From NCBI RefSeq assembly GCF_013093415.1, contig NZ_JABFBC010000001.1, forward strand, positions 1,488,001 to 1,552,000: 64,000 bases of DNA. The letters run 5' to 3'. A program made the position numbers and the translations under genes. The notes below the pieces were generated by a model. That model did no database searches and was not told where the DNA came from. It worked only from the letters and a program-made list of their open reading frames with translations. Source of the DNA: Halovulum dunhuangense (GTDB lineage: Bacteria > Pseudomonadota > Alphaproteobacteria > Rhodobacterales > Rhodobacteraceae). Position 1 is the stretch's first letter. Each line of letters begins with the position of its first letter. Shown here piece after piece: positions 1 through 10,542 of this stretch.

Positions 1-758
1 TGCCCCATTCCGAGGAAGAGATGGCGGCACTTGCCGCCGCCACCGGCCTGCCGCTTGCCCGCGTCATCGCCCGCGCCGATGACCTGCGCGAGTTCAACCC
101 GATGCTGGGCAAGCGGGGCGTGCGACTGGGCATCACCATGCCCGAGATCTATGACATGCAGGCGCGCGCGATCTTCGAGGCAGCCTATGACGCAGGCAGC
201 CGGACGGGTGCGCAGGTGATCCCGGAAATCATGATTCCGCTGGTCAGCGCCAACCGCGAGGCGGAACTCGTGAAGGCGCGGGTCGAGGCGGTCGCGGGGG
301 CGGTGATGGCCGAGCGGGGCGGATCGCTCGAATACCATATCGGCGTGATGGTCGAGACGCCGCGCGGCGCGCTGCGCGCGGGCGATCTGGCGCGCTCGTC
401 GCATTTCCTGAGCTTCGGGACCAACGACCTGACGCAGATGACCTATGGCCTCAGCCGTGACGATGCCGGGCGCTTCATGCGCGACTACGTCCAGAAGGGT
501 GTCTTCCCCGAGGATCCGTTCCACTCGCTCGATATCGAGGGGGTGGGGGAGCTTCTGCTGATCGCCGCGAAACGCGGCCGCGCGACGCGGCCCGACGTGA
601 CGCTTGGCCTGTGCGGCGAACATGGGGGCGACCCGGAATCGATCCGCTTCTGCAAGGTGGCGGGCTTCGACTACGTTTCCTGTTCGCCCTTCCGGGTGCC
701 GATCGCGCGGCTTGCGGCGGCCCAGGCGACCATCCTCACCCGCAATTCCGCGCGCTGA
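1..758 (+). CDS. ppdK: Pyruvate, phosphate dikinase, C-terminal part (5' end outside window)
   Basis: Interconverts pyruvate, ATP and phosphate with phosphoenolpyruvate, AMP and pyrophosphate in the cytoplasm. Only the last ~252 residues are here; the frame is open at the left edge and starts with base 3. The visible part is the PEP/pyruvate-binding TIM barrel: GVMVETPRGAL, FGTNDLTQMTYGLSRDDAGR, then CGEHGGDP, which holds the family's catalytic cysteine, and the conserved end SCSPFRVPIARLAAAQA. The end is intact. The next gene starts 344 bases on, so this is the last gene of its unit. Identification is secure; the alternative PEP synthase would lack this exact C-terminal motif set. Confidence 0.96.
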   Translation, partial: PHSEEEMAALAAATGLPLARVIARADDLREFNPMLGKRGVRLGITMPEIYDMQARAIFEAAYDAGSRTGAQVIPEIMIPLVSANREAELVKARVEAVAGAVMAERGGSLEYHIGVMVETPRGALRAGDLARSSHFLSFGTNDLTQMTYGLSRDDAGRFMRDYVQKGVFPEDPFHSLDIEGVGELLLIAAKRGRATRPDVTLGLCGEHGGDPESIRFCKVAGFDYVSCSPFRVPIARLAAAQATILTRNSAR

Positions 759-798
759 GCGGGCTGCGCCCGCGCATGTCCGTCCGGGCTGCGCCCGG
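759..798. repeat. Two consecutive identical-core hairpins after ppdK
   Basis: Directly after the ppdK stop, GCGGGC-TGC-GCCCGC (759-773) and CCGGGC-TGC-GCCCGG (784-798) form two stems with the same TGC loop. The 13-base core CGGGCTGCGCCCG is repeated at 25-base spacing. There is no T tract, so this could be a GC-only terminator, a messenger-stabilising structure or a small REP-type repeat. Bases 799-885 show nothing else. Confidence 0.4.
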
Positions 799-885
799 GC
801 CAGAGCGATTCGCATTTCCCACCGGGTGACAAGGGTTTCGGGCGCAAGGCTCAGATCCGGCGCATGATGTTGCGTTGCAATACAG

Positions 886-914
886 TTGCTTTAAGCAATG
901 TCCCAAAAGACATT
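886..914. promoter_or_regulatory. Pair of adjacent inverted repeats upstream of the SleB gene
   Basis: TTGCTT-T-AAGCAA (886-898) runs into AATGTC-CCAAAA-GACATT (897-914). Both are perfect 6-base arms in a locally AT-rich stretch of an otherwise GC-rich 344-base gap, about 190 bases before the wall-hydrolase start. The placement suggests operator or promoter-proximal sites, but I cannot assign a regulator. The rest of 915-1102 shows no clear gene. Confidence 0.35.
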
Positions 915-1102
915 GAGTTCTGTCAGTAATCATCGTTCGTTCGATCTTTCGCACCTGCGGCGCGACGTCTCAACCAGGGATATTGTTCTCGACTCGCGTT
1001 CCGAATCTACCGCATATGCAGGCGCCCGCCTCTGGCCCCTCGGCGCAGGGGTGGGTTCCTGGGGTCGTGAGTACCCTCCGCACTGGTGGCATGGGGGAAA
1101 GT

Positions 1103-1960
1103 ATGAGGTTCGACAGGATTGGCCGGGTGGGAATCCGCCGGCCCGCTATCGTCGTGAGCGGCGTGATCGGAGCGATGCTTGGAACGGCGCTGATCCCGGT
1201 CAGCGCGCACCGCGTCGAGCTGGTGGAGCCCGAGACGGCGCTGCATGTGGCCGACCAGATCCGCGTTGTCGGCGAACAGGAACGCGACATCCGCGCGAAT
1301 GTGGACCCGGCCGCCATGGCCGGACAGACCCTGAGCGATACGGCGCCCCACGCCCCGCGCGACCTGCCAAAGCTGCGCCCGGTCCTGGGTCTTGGCGACG
1401 CCGGGCCCGCGCTGTCGCGACGGCTGAACATGATGGATGCCAATGCCATGCGCCAGGCGGGAGAGGGGCAGCGCCTGCGCCTCGGCTCGGGGCTGCGGCT
1501 GCCGGAGGCGCTGGACGACGCGGCGCTGGCCGGAATGTCGCCCGCCAGCGGCGGCGAGGAATGGGCCTGCCTGACCGAGGCGCTCTATTTCGAGGCGCGC
1601 GGCGAGGACCTGCAAGGCCAGATCGCGGTGGCCGAGGTGATCCTGAACCGGGTCGACAACCGCCGCTACCCCGACACCGTGTGCGGCGTCATCGCGCAGG
1701 GCGAGCAGCGCCGCCACGCCTGCCAGTTCTCCTTCCGCTGCGATGGCCATCCCGAGACGGTGCACGAGCAGGGCGCCTACGAGACGGTGGGCAAGGTCGC
1801 GCGTCTCATGCTCGACGGGCGCGACCGGGTGCTGACCGACGGCGCCACGCATTACCACACGACGGCCGTGCGCCCCTCCTGGTCGCGGCGGCTGACCAGG
1901 ACGGCCCAGATCGGCAGCCACGTCTTCTACCGCCCCGCGACGCAATCCGCCCGCAACTGA
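1103..1960 (+). CDS. SleB/CwlJ-type cell wall hydrolase (Hydrolase_2 domain)
   Basis: Predicted peptidoglycan hydrolase acting in the periplasm. The 285 residues start with a short positive stretch and a hydrophobic segment (about 12-30) that looks like a signal anchor. The middle is poorly conserved. The C-terminal third is the SleB domain: EEWACLTEALYFEARGE, VAEVILNRVDNRRYPDTVCGVI, and ACQFSFRCDG, with the ALYFEARGE glutamate as the likely catalytic residue. Start chosen at 1103 because GGGGGAAAG lies just upstream; in-frame ATGs at 983, 1016 and 1091 would add residues without a better ribosome site. In non-sporulating Alphaproteobacteria these proteins are thought to act in wall remodelling; the lytic specificity cannot be read from sequence. 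Confidence 0.85.
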   Translation: MRFDRIGRVGIRRPAIVVSGVIGAMLGTALIPVSAHRVELVEPETALHVADQIRVVGEQERDIRANVDPAAMAGQTLSDTAPHAPRDLPKLRPVLGLGDAGPALSRRLNMMDANAMRQAGEGQRLRLGSGLRLPEALDDAALAGMSPASGGEEWACLTEALYFEARGEDLQGQIAVAEVILNRVDNRRYPDTVCGVIAQGEQRRHACQFSFRCDGHPETVHEQGAYETVGKVARLMLDGRDRVLTDGATHYHTTAVRPSWSRRLTRTAQIGSHVFYRPATQSARN

Positions 1961-2044
1961 AGCCGCGTGCGCCGGGGCTGTTGAGCGATACCCGCTTCGT
2001 GCTATGCGCGGGGCAGGGCAGGGCATCGAGGCGGGAGACAAGGC

Positions 2045-3385
2045 ATGGCGCGCAGGTTTTTCGGCACCGACGGGGTGCGGGGCACCGCCAACACCTATCC
2101 GATGACGGCCGAGATGGCGCTGCGTCTTGGCGCGGCGGTGGGGCGCTACTTCGCCCATGGCGAGCATCAGCAGAGGGTGGTGATCGGCAAGGACACGCGG
2201 CGTTCGGGCTACATGCTCGAGAACGCGCTGACCGCCGGGTTGACCAGCGTGGGCGCGAACGTGCTGCTGCTGGGGCCGGTGCCCACGCCGGCGGTGGGGA
2301 TGCTGACCCGGTCCATGCGGGCCGACCTGGGCGTGATGATCTCGGCCTCGCACAATCCCTACCAGGACAACGGCATCAAGTTCTTCGGGCCTGACGGCTA
2401 CAAGCTGTCGGACGCCGCCGAAGAGGCGATCGAGGCGCTGCTGGAGCAGGCGCCGCAGCTGGCCCCGTCCGACGGCATCGGTCGCGCCAGCCGGATCGAG
2501 GGCGACCGCGCCCGCTATGTCGAGTTCGCCAAGACCACCATCCCGCGCAGCCAGTCGCTGTCGGGGCTGAAGATCGTCGTCGATTGCGCCAATGGCGCCG
2601 CCTACCGCACCGCGCCCGAGGTGTTGTGGGAACTGGGCGCCGACGTGATCCCGGTCGGTGTCTCTCCCAACGGGTTCAACATCAACCGCGGCTGCGGCTC
2701 GACCGACACCCGGGCCGCCGCCGAGGCAGTGGTGGCGCATGGCGCCGACCTGGGCATCGCGCTGGATGGCGATGCGGACCGGGTGATGATCCTCGACGAG
2801 CGCGGGCAGGTCTGCGACGGCGACCAGCTGATGGCGCTGATCGCCGATCTCTGGTCGCGGCAGGGGCGGCTGGAAAAGGGCACGCTGGTTGCGACCGTGA
2901 TGTCGAACCTGGGGCTGGAACGCTTCCTTGCCGCGCGCGGGCTGCGGCTGGAGCGGACGGCGGTGGGCGACCGCTATGTGGTCGAGGCGATGCGCGCGGG
3001 CGGCTACAACCTGGGCGGCGAGCAGTCGGGCCATGTGGTGATGACGGACTACGCCACCACCGGCGACGGGCTGATCGCCGCACTACAGTTCCTCTCGGCG
3101 ATGATCGACAGCGGCAAGCCTGCCAGCGCGCTGGTGCGCAGCTTCGAGCCGGTGCCGCAACTGCTGGAGAATGTCCGCTACGCTCCCGGCAGCGCGCCGC
3201 TCGAGACGGCCGCCGTCAAGGCGGCCATCGCCAGGGCAGAGGCGCGGCTGGACGGCGCGGGGCGGCTTCTGATCCGCAAGTCCGGGACCGAGCCGCTGGT
3301 GCGCGTGATGGGCGAGGCCGAGGATCCCGCGCTGCTGCACGAGATCGTCACCGGCATCGCCGCCGAGATCGCGCGCGCAGGCTGA
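2045..3385 (+). CDS. glmM: Phosphoglucosamine mutase
   Basis: Converts glucosamine-6-phosphate to glucosamine-1-phosphate, the step leading to UDP-GlcNAc for peptidoglycan and lipopolysaccharide. The 446 residues match the usual length. Visible motifs are FFGTDGVRG at the N-terminus, ISASHNP with the phosphorylated serine at residue 102, the metal loop DGDADR, the sugar-binding GGEQSGH, and the phosphate-binding [12 protein letters not shown] near the end. A purine-rich ribosome site (GGGAGACAAGG) precedes the ATG. It lies 84 bases after the wall hydrolase and 8 bases before a sulfotransferase-fold gene, so it probably shares a transcript with the latter. Confidence 0.97.
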   Translation: MARRFFGTDGVRGTANTYPMTAEMALRLGAAVGRYFAHGEHQQRVVIGKDTRRSGYMLENALTAGLTSVGANVLLLGPVPTPAVGMLTRSMRADLGVMISASHNPYQDNGIKFFGPDGYKLSDAAEEAIEALLEQAPQLAPSDGIGRASRIEGDRARYVEFAKTTIPRSQSLSGLKIVVDCANGAAYRTAPEVLWELGADVIPVGVSPNGFNINRGCGSTDTRAAAEAVVAHGADLGIALDGDADRVMILDERGQVCDGDQLMALIADLWSRQGRLEKGTLVATVMSNLGLERFLAARGLRLERTAVGDRYVVEAMRAGGYNLGGEQSGHVVMTDYATTGDGLIAALQFLSAMIDSGKPASALVRSFEPVPQLLENVRYAPGSAPLETAAVKAAIARAEARLDGAGRLLIRKSGTEPLVRVMGEAEDPALLHEIVTGIAAEIARAG

Positions 3386-3393
3386 GCATACCG

Positions 3394-4176
3394 ATGTCGG
3401 CCATGATCGCCTTTCTCGGGACGAAGCGCACGGGCTCGTCCCAGGTGATGCAGGCGATGGCGGCGCATTCCCGGGTGATGGCCTATGGCGAGATCTTCAA
3501 TCCCAAGCCCGTGCTCACGTCCGAGCGGCAGGAGGGCCTGACCGCGTTCCTGCGGGAACGGCTTGGGCCGGGGGGTGGCGATACGCGGCCCCTGTCCGAC
3601 CTGCGTCGGTCCGATCCCGCTGCGACCCTTTCCGCGATCCGCGCCTTCACCGAGGCGCGGGGGCGGCAGGTCACGGTGTTCAAGTGCTTCGAGGGGCAGA
3701 TGGACACCGTCCCGCTGGTCGACGCGCTGGCCGCCCAGGGCGCGCGCTGCGTGTTCCTGCTGCGTCGCCCCATCGATTGCTACATCTCGCTCATGAAGGC
3801 GCGGCAAGCGGACAGCTGGGGCGGGGTGGATACCACGTCCATGAAGGTGCGCCTCGGCGCGCGCCACTATGCGGCCTGGCACCGCAAGGTGCGCGGCTAT
3901 CACGAGGACCTGCGCGATGCGCTTGTCGCGCGCGGGCTCGACTGGTGCACGATGCGCTACGAGGATGCGTTCGCGGGCGACGACCCCTCTGCCGCGCTGA
4001 CGGCGCTGGCCGCGCGCTGGGGCATCGACCTGGGAACGGCCGAGGTTGCAGCGCAGGGGATCAGGCAGGACCGCGCCCGAAGCCCCGCGCGCAAGGTGGA
4101 GAACTGGGCCTCTTTCCGGCTGGGGCTGTTGCTGCGCGGCAAGGGCGGTCTCGTCTCGCGCGATTTCCTCGCCTAG
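3394..4176 (+). CDS. Sulfotransferase-fold protein
   Basis: 260 residues of the P-loop sulfotransferase superfamily. The N-terminal FLGTKRTGSSQVMQAM sits where these enzymes bind the 5'-phosphosulfate of PAPS, and VFLLRRPIDCYISLMKAR in the middle resembles the 3'-phosphate-binding strand-helix. No signal peptide, so cytosolic. It begins 8 bases after glmM, suggesting co-expression with amino-sugar metabolism. Its acceptor is unknown: a carbohydrate is plausible, but many bacterial members are uncharacterised. It overlaps the convergent exporter gene by four bases (CTAG, 4173-4176), which carry the stop codons of both strands. ATG 3394 chosen; ATG 3403 is also possible. Confidence 0.7.
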   Translation: MSAMIAFLGTKRTGSSQVMQAMAAHSRVMAYGEIFNPKPVLTSERQEGLTAFLRERLGPGGGDTRPLSDLRRSDPAATLSAIRAFTEARGRQVTVFKCFEGQMDTVPLVDALAAQGARCVFLLRRPIDCYISLMKARQADSWGGVDTTSMKVRLGARHYAAWHRKVRGYHEDLRDALVARGLDWCTMRYEDAFAGDDPSAALTALAARWGIDLGTAEVAAQGIRQDRARSPARKVENWASFRLGLLLRGKGGLVSRDFLA

Positions 4177-5081
4177 ACCGCGGCCCGGCGCCCGCGCCGG
4201 CCCCCCTGCGCCAGGACCAGCCCGGCAAGGATCAGCCCCAGCGCGCCCAGCGCCTCGGCGGGGACCTGCTCGTCCAGGAAAAGAAAGCCCATCAGCACCG
4301 CCCACAGCGGCACCTGGTAGTTCACCAGGCTCAGGAAACTGGGGCCCGCGGTCTGGATGACATGCACCAGGATCAGCGTCGCGACCGCGGTGGGCAGCAG
4401 CCCCAGATAGACCGCGGCAAGGGCTGCGCGCAGCCCGGGCGCATCCGGCACCCCCTCGATCGTCAGGGCCGTGGGGATCATCACCGTCGCCGCGAGCAGA
4501 AGCGCCGCCGCGGAAAACGACAGCATCGGCCCGGCCGGCGCGCGGCGCGTGACGATGGACCCGCAGGCATAGCAGGCCGCGGCCCCGATGCAGGCCAGCC
4601 GCGGCAGCGCATCCGCGCCGCCCGCGCTCAGCGCGGCCGGTCCGATCAGCAGCACGACGCCCCCGAAGCCCAGCGCGAACCCCGCCGTCTTGCGCAGGCT
4701 CAGCCGCTCTCCGGGCACCAGGAAATGCGCAAGCGGCAGCACCAGCAGCGGCACGCCCGCCATGGTGATCCCGGCGAAGCCGCTGGTCACATGCTGCTGG
4801 CCCCAGCCCAGAAGCGTGAAGGGCACCGCATTCGCGAACAGCGCCAGCCCCAGCGCGTGCAGCCAGATCCGCCGCCCCGTCGCCGTCTGCCGCGAGGGCA
4901 GGCCCACCCCCATCACCCGCGCAAGAAGCATGACGGCCGCCGCGCCGATGGCGATTCGCAGCGCCGCGATGGTGAACGGGCCAAAGCCCTCCAGCGCCAG
5001 CGCGTTGGCGGGAAACGACCCGCCCCAGATCATCCCGAGCAGCAGCAGAAGTAGCCAGGTGGAAAGCGGTGGGGTCTGCAT
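4173..5081 (-). CDS. EamA/DMT-family transporter
   Basis: 302-residue inner-membrane protein with about ten hydrophobic helices and two EamA repeats, the architecture of the drug/metabolite transporter superfamily. The first helix carries GMIWGGSFPANALALEGFGPF, typical of the first repeat, and a matching segment (GQQHVTSGFAGITMAGVPLL) follows. Start taken at 5081 (MQTPPLSTW), because residues further upstream are polar and unlike the family. Substrates in this family range from amino acids to nucleosides and drugs and cannot be predicted here. It is divergent from the serine operon, so 5082-5317 must hold promoters for both. Confidence 0.88.
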   Translation of the reverse strand: MQTPPLSTWLLLLLLGMIWGGSFPANALALEGFGPFTIAALRIAIGAAAVMLLARVMGVGLPSRQTATGRRIWLHALGLALFANAVPFTLLGWGQQHVTSGFAGITMAGVPLLVLPLAHFLVPGERLSLRKTAGFALGFGGVVLLIGPAALSAGGADALPRLACIGAAACYACGSIVTRRAPAGPMLSFSAAALLLAATVMIPTALTIEGVPDAPGLRAALAAVYLGLLPTAVATLILVHVIQTAGPSFLSLVNYQVPLWAVLMGFLFLDEQVPAEALGALGLILAGLVLAQGGRRGRRAAV

Positions 5082-5210
5082 GGTCGCGGCCTTCGTCGTT
5101 GCCCGCTTCCCATAGACAAGCGGCCCGGCCGGGGAAAGGGGCCTCGTTTCGGATCGGAAACCCCGCTGCCCCGGGCCGGCGATGTCGTCATGGGGGCGAT
5201 GCATTTTCCC

Positions 5211-5317
5211 GGTTGCGGAGCGCCGGTCGAACGGAGTAAGCGGACTGCGGGTCCGGTCCCGGGTTATGGGTGAGCGGGGGCGGGCTCAGGAATTTCACCC
5301 TGACGACGGAGCCGTCC
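5211..5317 (+). promoter_or_regulatory. Structured leader of the serCA operon, serC-motif candidate
   Basis: Three helices can be drawn before the serC start: CGGAC/GTCCG (5241-5255, loop TGCGG), a composite stem GGGT-GAGC (5268-5275) with GCTC (5284-5287) and ACCC (5297-5300), and GACGG/CCGTC (5305-5316), whose formation would bury the ribosome site next to the ATG at 5318. A structured 'serC' RNA motif upstream of serC is known from Alphaproteobacteria; I recognise the position and general form but cannot confirm the consensus by eye. A control role on translation of serine synthesis is inference. Confidence 0.4.
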
Positions 5318-6517
<1,200 letters not shown>

Positions 6518-6596
6518 ACCGCACCCCATGATCTGCGCGCGCCCCGGCCCCCCTGGCCGGGCGCCCCATCCCATACACACGGAAGGACGCCATCCC

Positions 6597-8189
6597 ATGG
6601 CAAAGGTTCTCATTTCCGACAAGCTCTCCAAGGCCGCGATCCAGATCTTCAAGGACAACGGCGTCGAGGTCGATTTCCAGCCCGACCTGGGCAAGGACCC
6701 CGCGAAGCTGAAGGAGATCATCGGCAATTACGACGGTCTCGCCATCCGCTCCGCCACCAAGGTCACCGCCGACCTGCTGGAGAATGCCGGCAACCTCAAG
6801 GTGATCGGCCGCGCCGGGATCGGGGTGGACAACGTCGACATCCCGGCCGCAAGCGCCAAGGGCATCGTGGTGATGAACACCCCCTTCGGCAACTCGATCA
6901 CCACCGCCGAGCATGCCATCGCGATGATGTTCGCCGTCGCCCGCCAGATCCCCGCCGCCGACGCCTCCACCCAGGCCGGCAAGTGGGAAAAGTCGCGCTT
7001 CATGGGTTCCGAGATCACCGGCAAGACGCTGGGCCTGATCGGCTGCGGCAATATCGGCTCGGTCGTGGCCTCGCGCGCGCTGGGCCTGAAGATGAAGGTC
7101 GTGGCCTTCGATCCGTTCCTCAGCCATGACCGCGCGCAGGAACTGGGCGTCGAAAAGCTCGACGATCTGGACGAGCTGCTGGCGCGCGCCGATTTCGTGA
7201 CCCTGCACCTGCCCAAGACCGAAAAGACCGCCAACATCCTGTCGGCCGAACGCATCGCGAAGATGAAGAAGGGCGCGCGCCTGGTCAACTGCGCCCGCGG
7301 CGGCCTGGTGGACGAGGCGGCAGTGGCCGAGGCGCTGAAGTCGGGCCATCTCGCCGGGGCCGCCTTCGACGTGTTCGACGTGGAACCGGCGACGGAAAAC
7401 CCGCTCTTCGGGCTCGACAACGTGGTCTGCACGCCGCATCTCGGCGCCTCCACCACCGAGGCGCAGGAGAACGTGGCGCTCCAGGTCGCCGAGCAGATGT
7501 CCGACTACCTGATGCGCGGCGCCATCTCGAACGCGATCAACGCGCCATCGGTCACGGCCGAGGAAGCCCCGCTGCTCAAGCCCTGGATCGAGCTCTGCGA
7601 AAAGCTGGGCGGCTTTGCCGGCCAGGTCACCGAGAACCCGATCCAGTCGATCGAGATCGAGTATGTCGGCCATGTGGGCGAGCTGAACCTCAAGCCGCTG
7701 ACCTCGGCGCTGACCGCGTGCCTGCTGATCCCGCTGGTGGGCGAGGGCGGCGTCAACATGGTCTCGGCACCGCTGGTCGCGCGCGAGCGGGGCATCAGGA
7801 TCGCCGAGACGCGCAAGGACGCGCAGGGCGCCTTCGGCTCCTATGTGCGCCTCGTGGTCACGACCGAAAAGCAGAGCCGCTCGGTCGCCGGCACCATCTA
7901 CTCCGACGGCAAGCCGCGCTTCATCCAGATCAAGGGCATCAACCTCGAGGCGGAACCCACCCCGTTCATGCTCTACACCACCAACACCGACACGCCGGGC
8001 TATATCGGCGCGCTCGGCACCACGCTGGGCGAACTGGGCATCAACATCGCCACCTTCGCGCTGGGCCGGTCGGCCAAGGGTGACGAGGCGATCGCGCTTC
8101 TGGGCGTGGACGAGAAGGTGGACGCCGCCGCGCTGAAGCGGATCGAGTCGCTTCCGCAGGTGCGCCAGGCCAAGGCGCTCAACTTCTGA
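6597..8189 (+). CDS. serA: D-3-phosphoglycerate dehydrogenase, long form with ACT domain
   Basis: Oxidises 3-phosphoglycerate to 3-phosphohydroxypyruvate with NAD, the first step of serine synthesis. 530 residues: substrate domain (1-100), nucleotide domain with [18 protein letters not shown], substrate arginine and glutamate in [12 protein letters not shown] and around [12 protein letters not shown], catalytic histidine in TPHLGAST, an intervening domain (about 320-450), and a C-terminal ACT domain ([19 protein letters not shown]), the usual site of serine feedback. Start at ATG 6597 ([11 protein letters not shown]). Sits 79 bases behind serC, whose product uses what this enzyme makes. Confidence 0.97.
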   Translation: MAKVLISDKLSKAAIQIFKDNGVEVDFQPDLGKDPAKLKEIIGNYDGLAIRSATKVTADLLENAGNLKVIGRAGIGVDNVDIPAASAKGIVVMNTPFGNSITTAEHAIAMMFAVARQIPAADASTQAGKWEKSRFMGSEITGKTLGLIGCGNIGSVVASRALGLKMKVVAFDPFLSHDRAQELGVEKLDDLDELLARADFVTLHLPKTEKTANILSAERIAKMKKGARLVNCARGGLVDEAAVAEALKSGHLAGAAFDVFDVEPATENPLFGLDNVVCTPHLGASTTEAQENVALQVAEQMSDYLMRGAISNAINAPSVTAEEAPLLKPWIELCEKLGGFAGQVTENPIQSIEIEYVGHVGELNLKPLTSALTACLLIPLVGEGGVNMVSAPLVARERGIRIAETRKDAQGAFGSYVRLVVTTEKQSRSVAGTIYSDGKPRFIQIKGINLEAEPTPFMLYTTNTDTPGYIGALGTTLGELGINIATFALGRSAKGDEAIALLGVDEKVDAAALKRIESLPQVRQAKALNF

Positions 8190-8203
8190 TCCGATCAAGC
8201 GGC

Positions 8204-8227
8204 GCGCGCGGGCCCCGGCCCGCGCGC
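8204..8227 (+). terminator. GC hairpin after serA
   Basis: GCGCGCGGG (8204-8212) pairs with CCCGCGCGC (8219-8227) across a short loop, 14 bases after the serA stop. There is no T tract. It may act with the second hairpin at 8239-8269 to end or protect the serCA transcript. Confidence 0.5.
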
Positions 8228-8238
8228 AAGACCCTTCA

Positions 8239-8269
8239 GCAGGGCCCCCGCCAAAGCCGGGGGCCCTGC
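8239..8269 (+). terminator. Second, longer hairpin after serA
   Basis: GCAGGGCCCCCG (8239-8250) pairs perfectly with CGGGGGCCCTGC (8258-8269) over the 7-base loop CCAAAGC. A 12-bp all-but-perfect GC stem at this position is the best transcript-end signal between serA and purA, although no run of T follows. Confidence 0.6.
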
Positions 8270-8301
8270 GCGCATCCGGCCGCCGTGTCGCGCCGCCCCC
8301 G

Positions 8302-8337
8302 TCTTCCACTTTCTTCAAATATCCCCGCCGGAGGCAT
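8302..8337. repeat. Rhodobacterales-type end-of-gene element
   Basis: TCTTCCACTTTCTTCAAATA followed by TCCCCGCCGGAGGCA (8302-8337) is an AT-rich/GC-rich composite. Its reverse complement starts GCCTCCGGCGGGGATATTTG. From memory, such sequences recur at gene ends in Rhodobacterales genomes. I see one copy in this window. Function unknown to me; a transcription or messenger-end signal is plausible. Confidence 0.35.
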
Positions 8338-8434
8338 CCGGCGCCGGCCTGCCCGCGCTACCCGTGGCGATTTCGCCTTTCACCCCCCGGCGGCCCGCGA
8401 TATACCGCGCGGGGTTTGGCCGGAGGGAGCTTTC

Positions 8435-9727
<1,293 letters not shown>

Positions 9728-9743
9728 GGAAAGGGAGAGCCGC

Positions 9744-9974
9744 ATGGCCCTGAGCTACAAGACCCGCAGGCGCCTGTCGCTGCTGATCCTGGTGGTGGGC
9801 CTGCCGCTCTACATCGTGGTCGCGGTCAACGTGGTGGCGCTGTTCGAGCGCCCCTCGATCCTGCTGGAACTGCTGGTCTATCTGGGCCTCGGGATCCTGT
9901 GGGCCTTTCCGCTCAAGGCGGTGTTCAAGGGCGTGGGCCGCGCCGATCCGGACGAGGACCGGACCAAGGGGTGA
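9744..9974 (+). CDS. DUF2842 small membrane protein
   Basis: 76 residues with two hydrophobic helices (about 11-31 and 41-60) separated by a short polar turn, and an acidic, charged tail ([12 protein letters not shown]). The pattern matches DUF2842, a family I know from Alphaproteobacteria, often near purA; its function is unknown. Start at ATG 9744 after the ribosome site AAGGGAGAG. With only 16 bases to purA it is likely read through from there. Confidence 0.75.
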   Translation: MALSYKTRRRLSLLILVVGLPLYIVVAVNVVALFERPSILLELLVYLGLGILWAFPLKAVFKGVGRADPDEDRTKG

Positions 9975-10029
9975 CAGCGTCCGCAGGCGTTCCCATATCT
10001 TGCTCCGAGGGTTTCGAGAGGAACGAGGC

Positions 10030-10494
10030 ATGAAACGGATCGCGACGGCTCTGGCACTGATGGTGGCGACCGCGATCGGCGCCCAGGCCGAACAGATCGG
10101 CGAGGTGGACACCGCCTTCCGCCTTCTTGGCGCCAATCACAAGATCGTGGTCGAGGCCTTCGACGACCCCGACATCCGGGGCGTGTCCTGCTTCGTCAGC
10201 CGGGCCAAGACCGGCGGCATCAGCGGCACGCTGGGGCTGGCCGAGGATACATCGGACGCCTCCATCGCCTGCCGCCAGGTCGGGCCCATCGAATTCGTCG
10301 GCGAACTTGAGGAGGGGGAGGAAGTCTTCGGCCGCCGCACCTCGGTCCTGTTCAAGCGGGTGCAGGTGGTGCGGTTCTTCGACGAGAGCCGCAACACCCT
10401 GATCTACCTGACCTATTCGGACAGGCTGATCGACGGCTCGCCCAAGAACGCGATCTCTGCCGTGGCGATCCGGCCCTGGGACGCGGGCAGCTGA
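10030..10494 (+). CDS. creA: CreA family protein
   Basis: 154 residues with a cleavable signal peptide ([20 protein letters not shown]) and so predicted periplasmic. The mature part has the CreA signature: [52 protein letters not shown] and [10 protein letters not shown]-like [17 protein letters not shown]. Two cysteines (in VSCFV and IACRQ) may form a disulfide. CreA is widespread and its role is not settled. A purine-rich AGGAACGAGG precedes the start. No operon partner: the next gene is convergent. Confidence 0.85.
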   Translation: MKRIATALALMVATAIGAQAEQIGEVDTAFRLLGANHKIVVEAFDDPDIRGVSCFVSRAKTGGISGTLGLAEDTSDASIACRQVGPIEFVGELEEGEEVFGRRTSVLFKRVQVVRFFDESRNTLIYLTYSDRLIDGSPKNAISAVAIRPWDAGS

Positions 10495-10506
10495 TCCGCG
10501 CCCGAT

Positions 10507-10542
10507 CCCCGATCAGACCCCCGATCAGACCCCCGATCAGAC
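10507..10542. repeat. Three perfect 12-bp tandem repeats over a stop codon
   Basis: The unit CCCCGATCAGAC occurs three times in a row (10507-10518, 10519-10530, 10531-10542). On the minus strand each unit supplies a TGA in the same frame, since the unit length is a multiple of three; the third one is the stop codon of the 541-residue gene. The array sits between convergent gene ends, so expansion would leave both proteins unchanged. Confidence 0.85.

Noticed and set aside
898-2394. Plus-strand open frame of 498 codons over the SleB gene
   Set aside because: Out of frame with SleB and glmM, both of which have intact motifs; Arg/Gly-rich nonsense composition.
1007-3034. Minus-strand open frame of 675 codons opposite sleB and glmM
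   Set aside because: Antisense to glmM, no ribosome site or domain.
6569-6578. Third copy of the GTATGG repeat, inverted, before serA
   Set aside because: Only eight bases (CCATACAC) match and no second unit follows at 11-base spacing.
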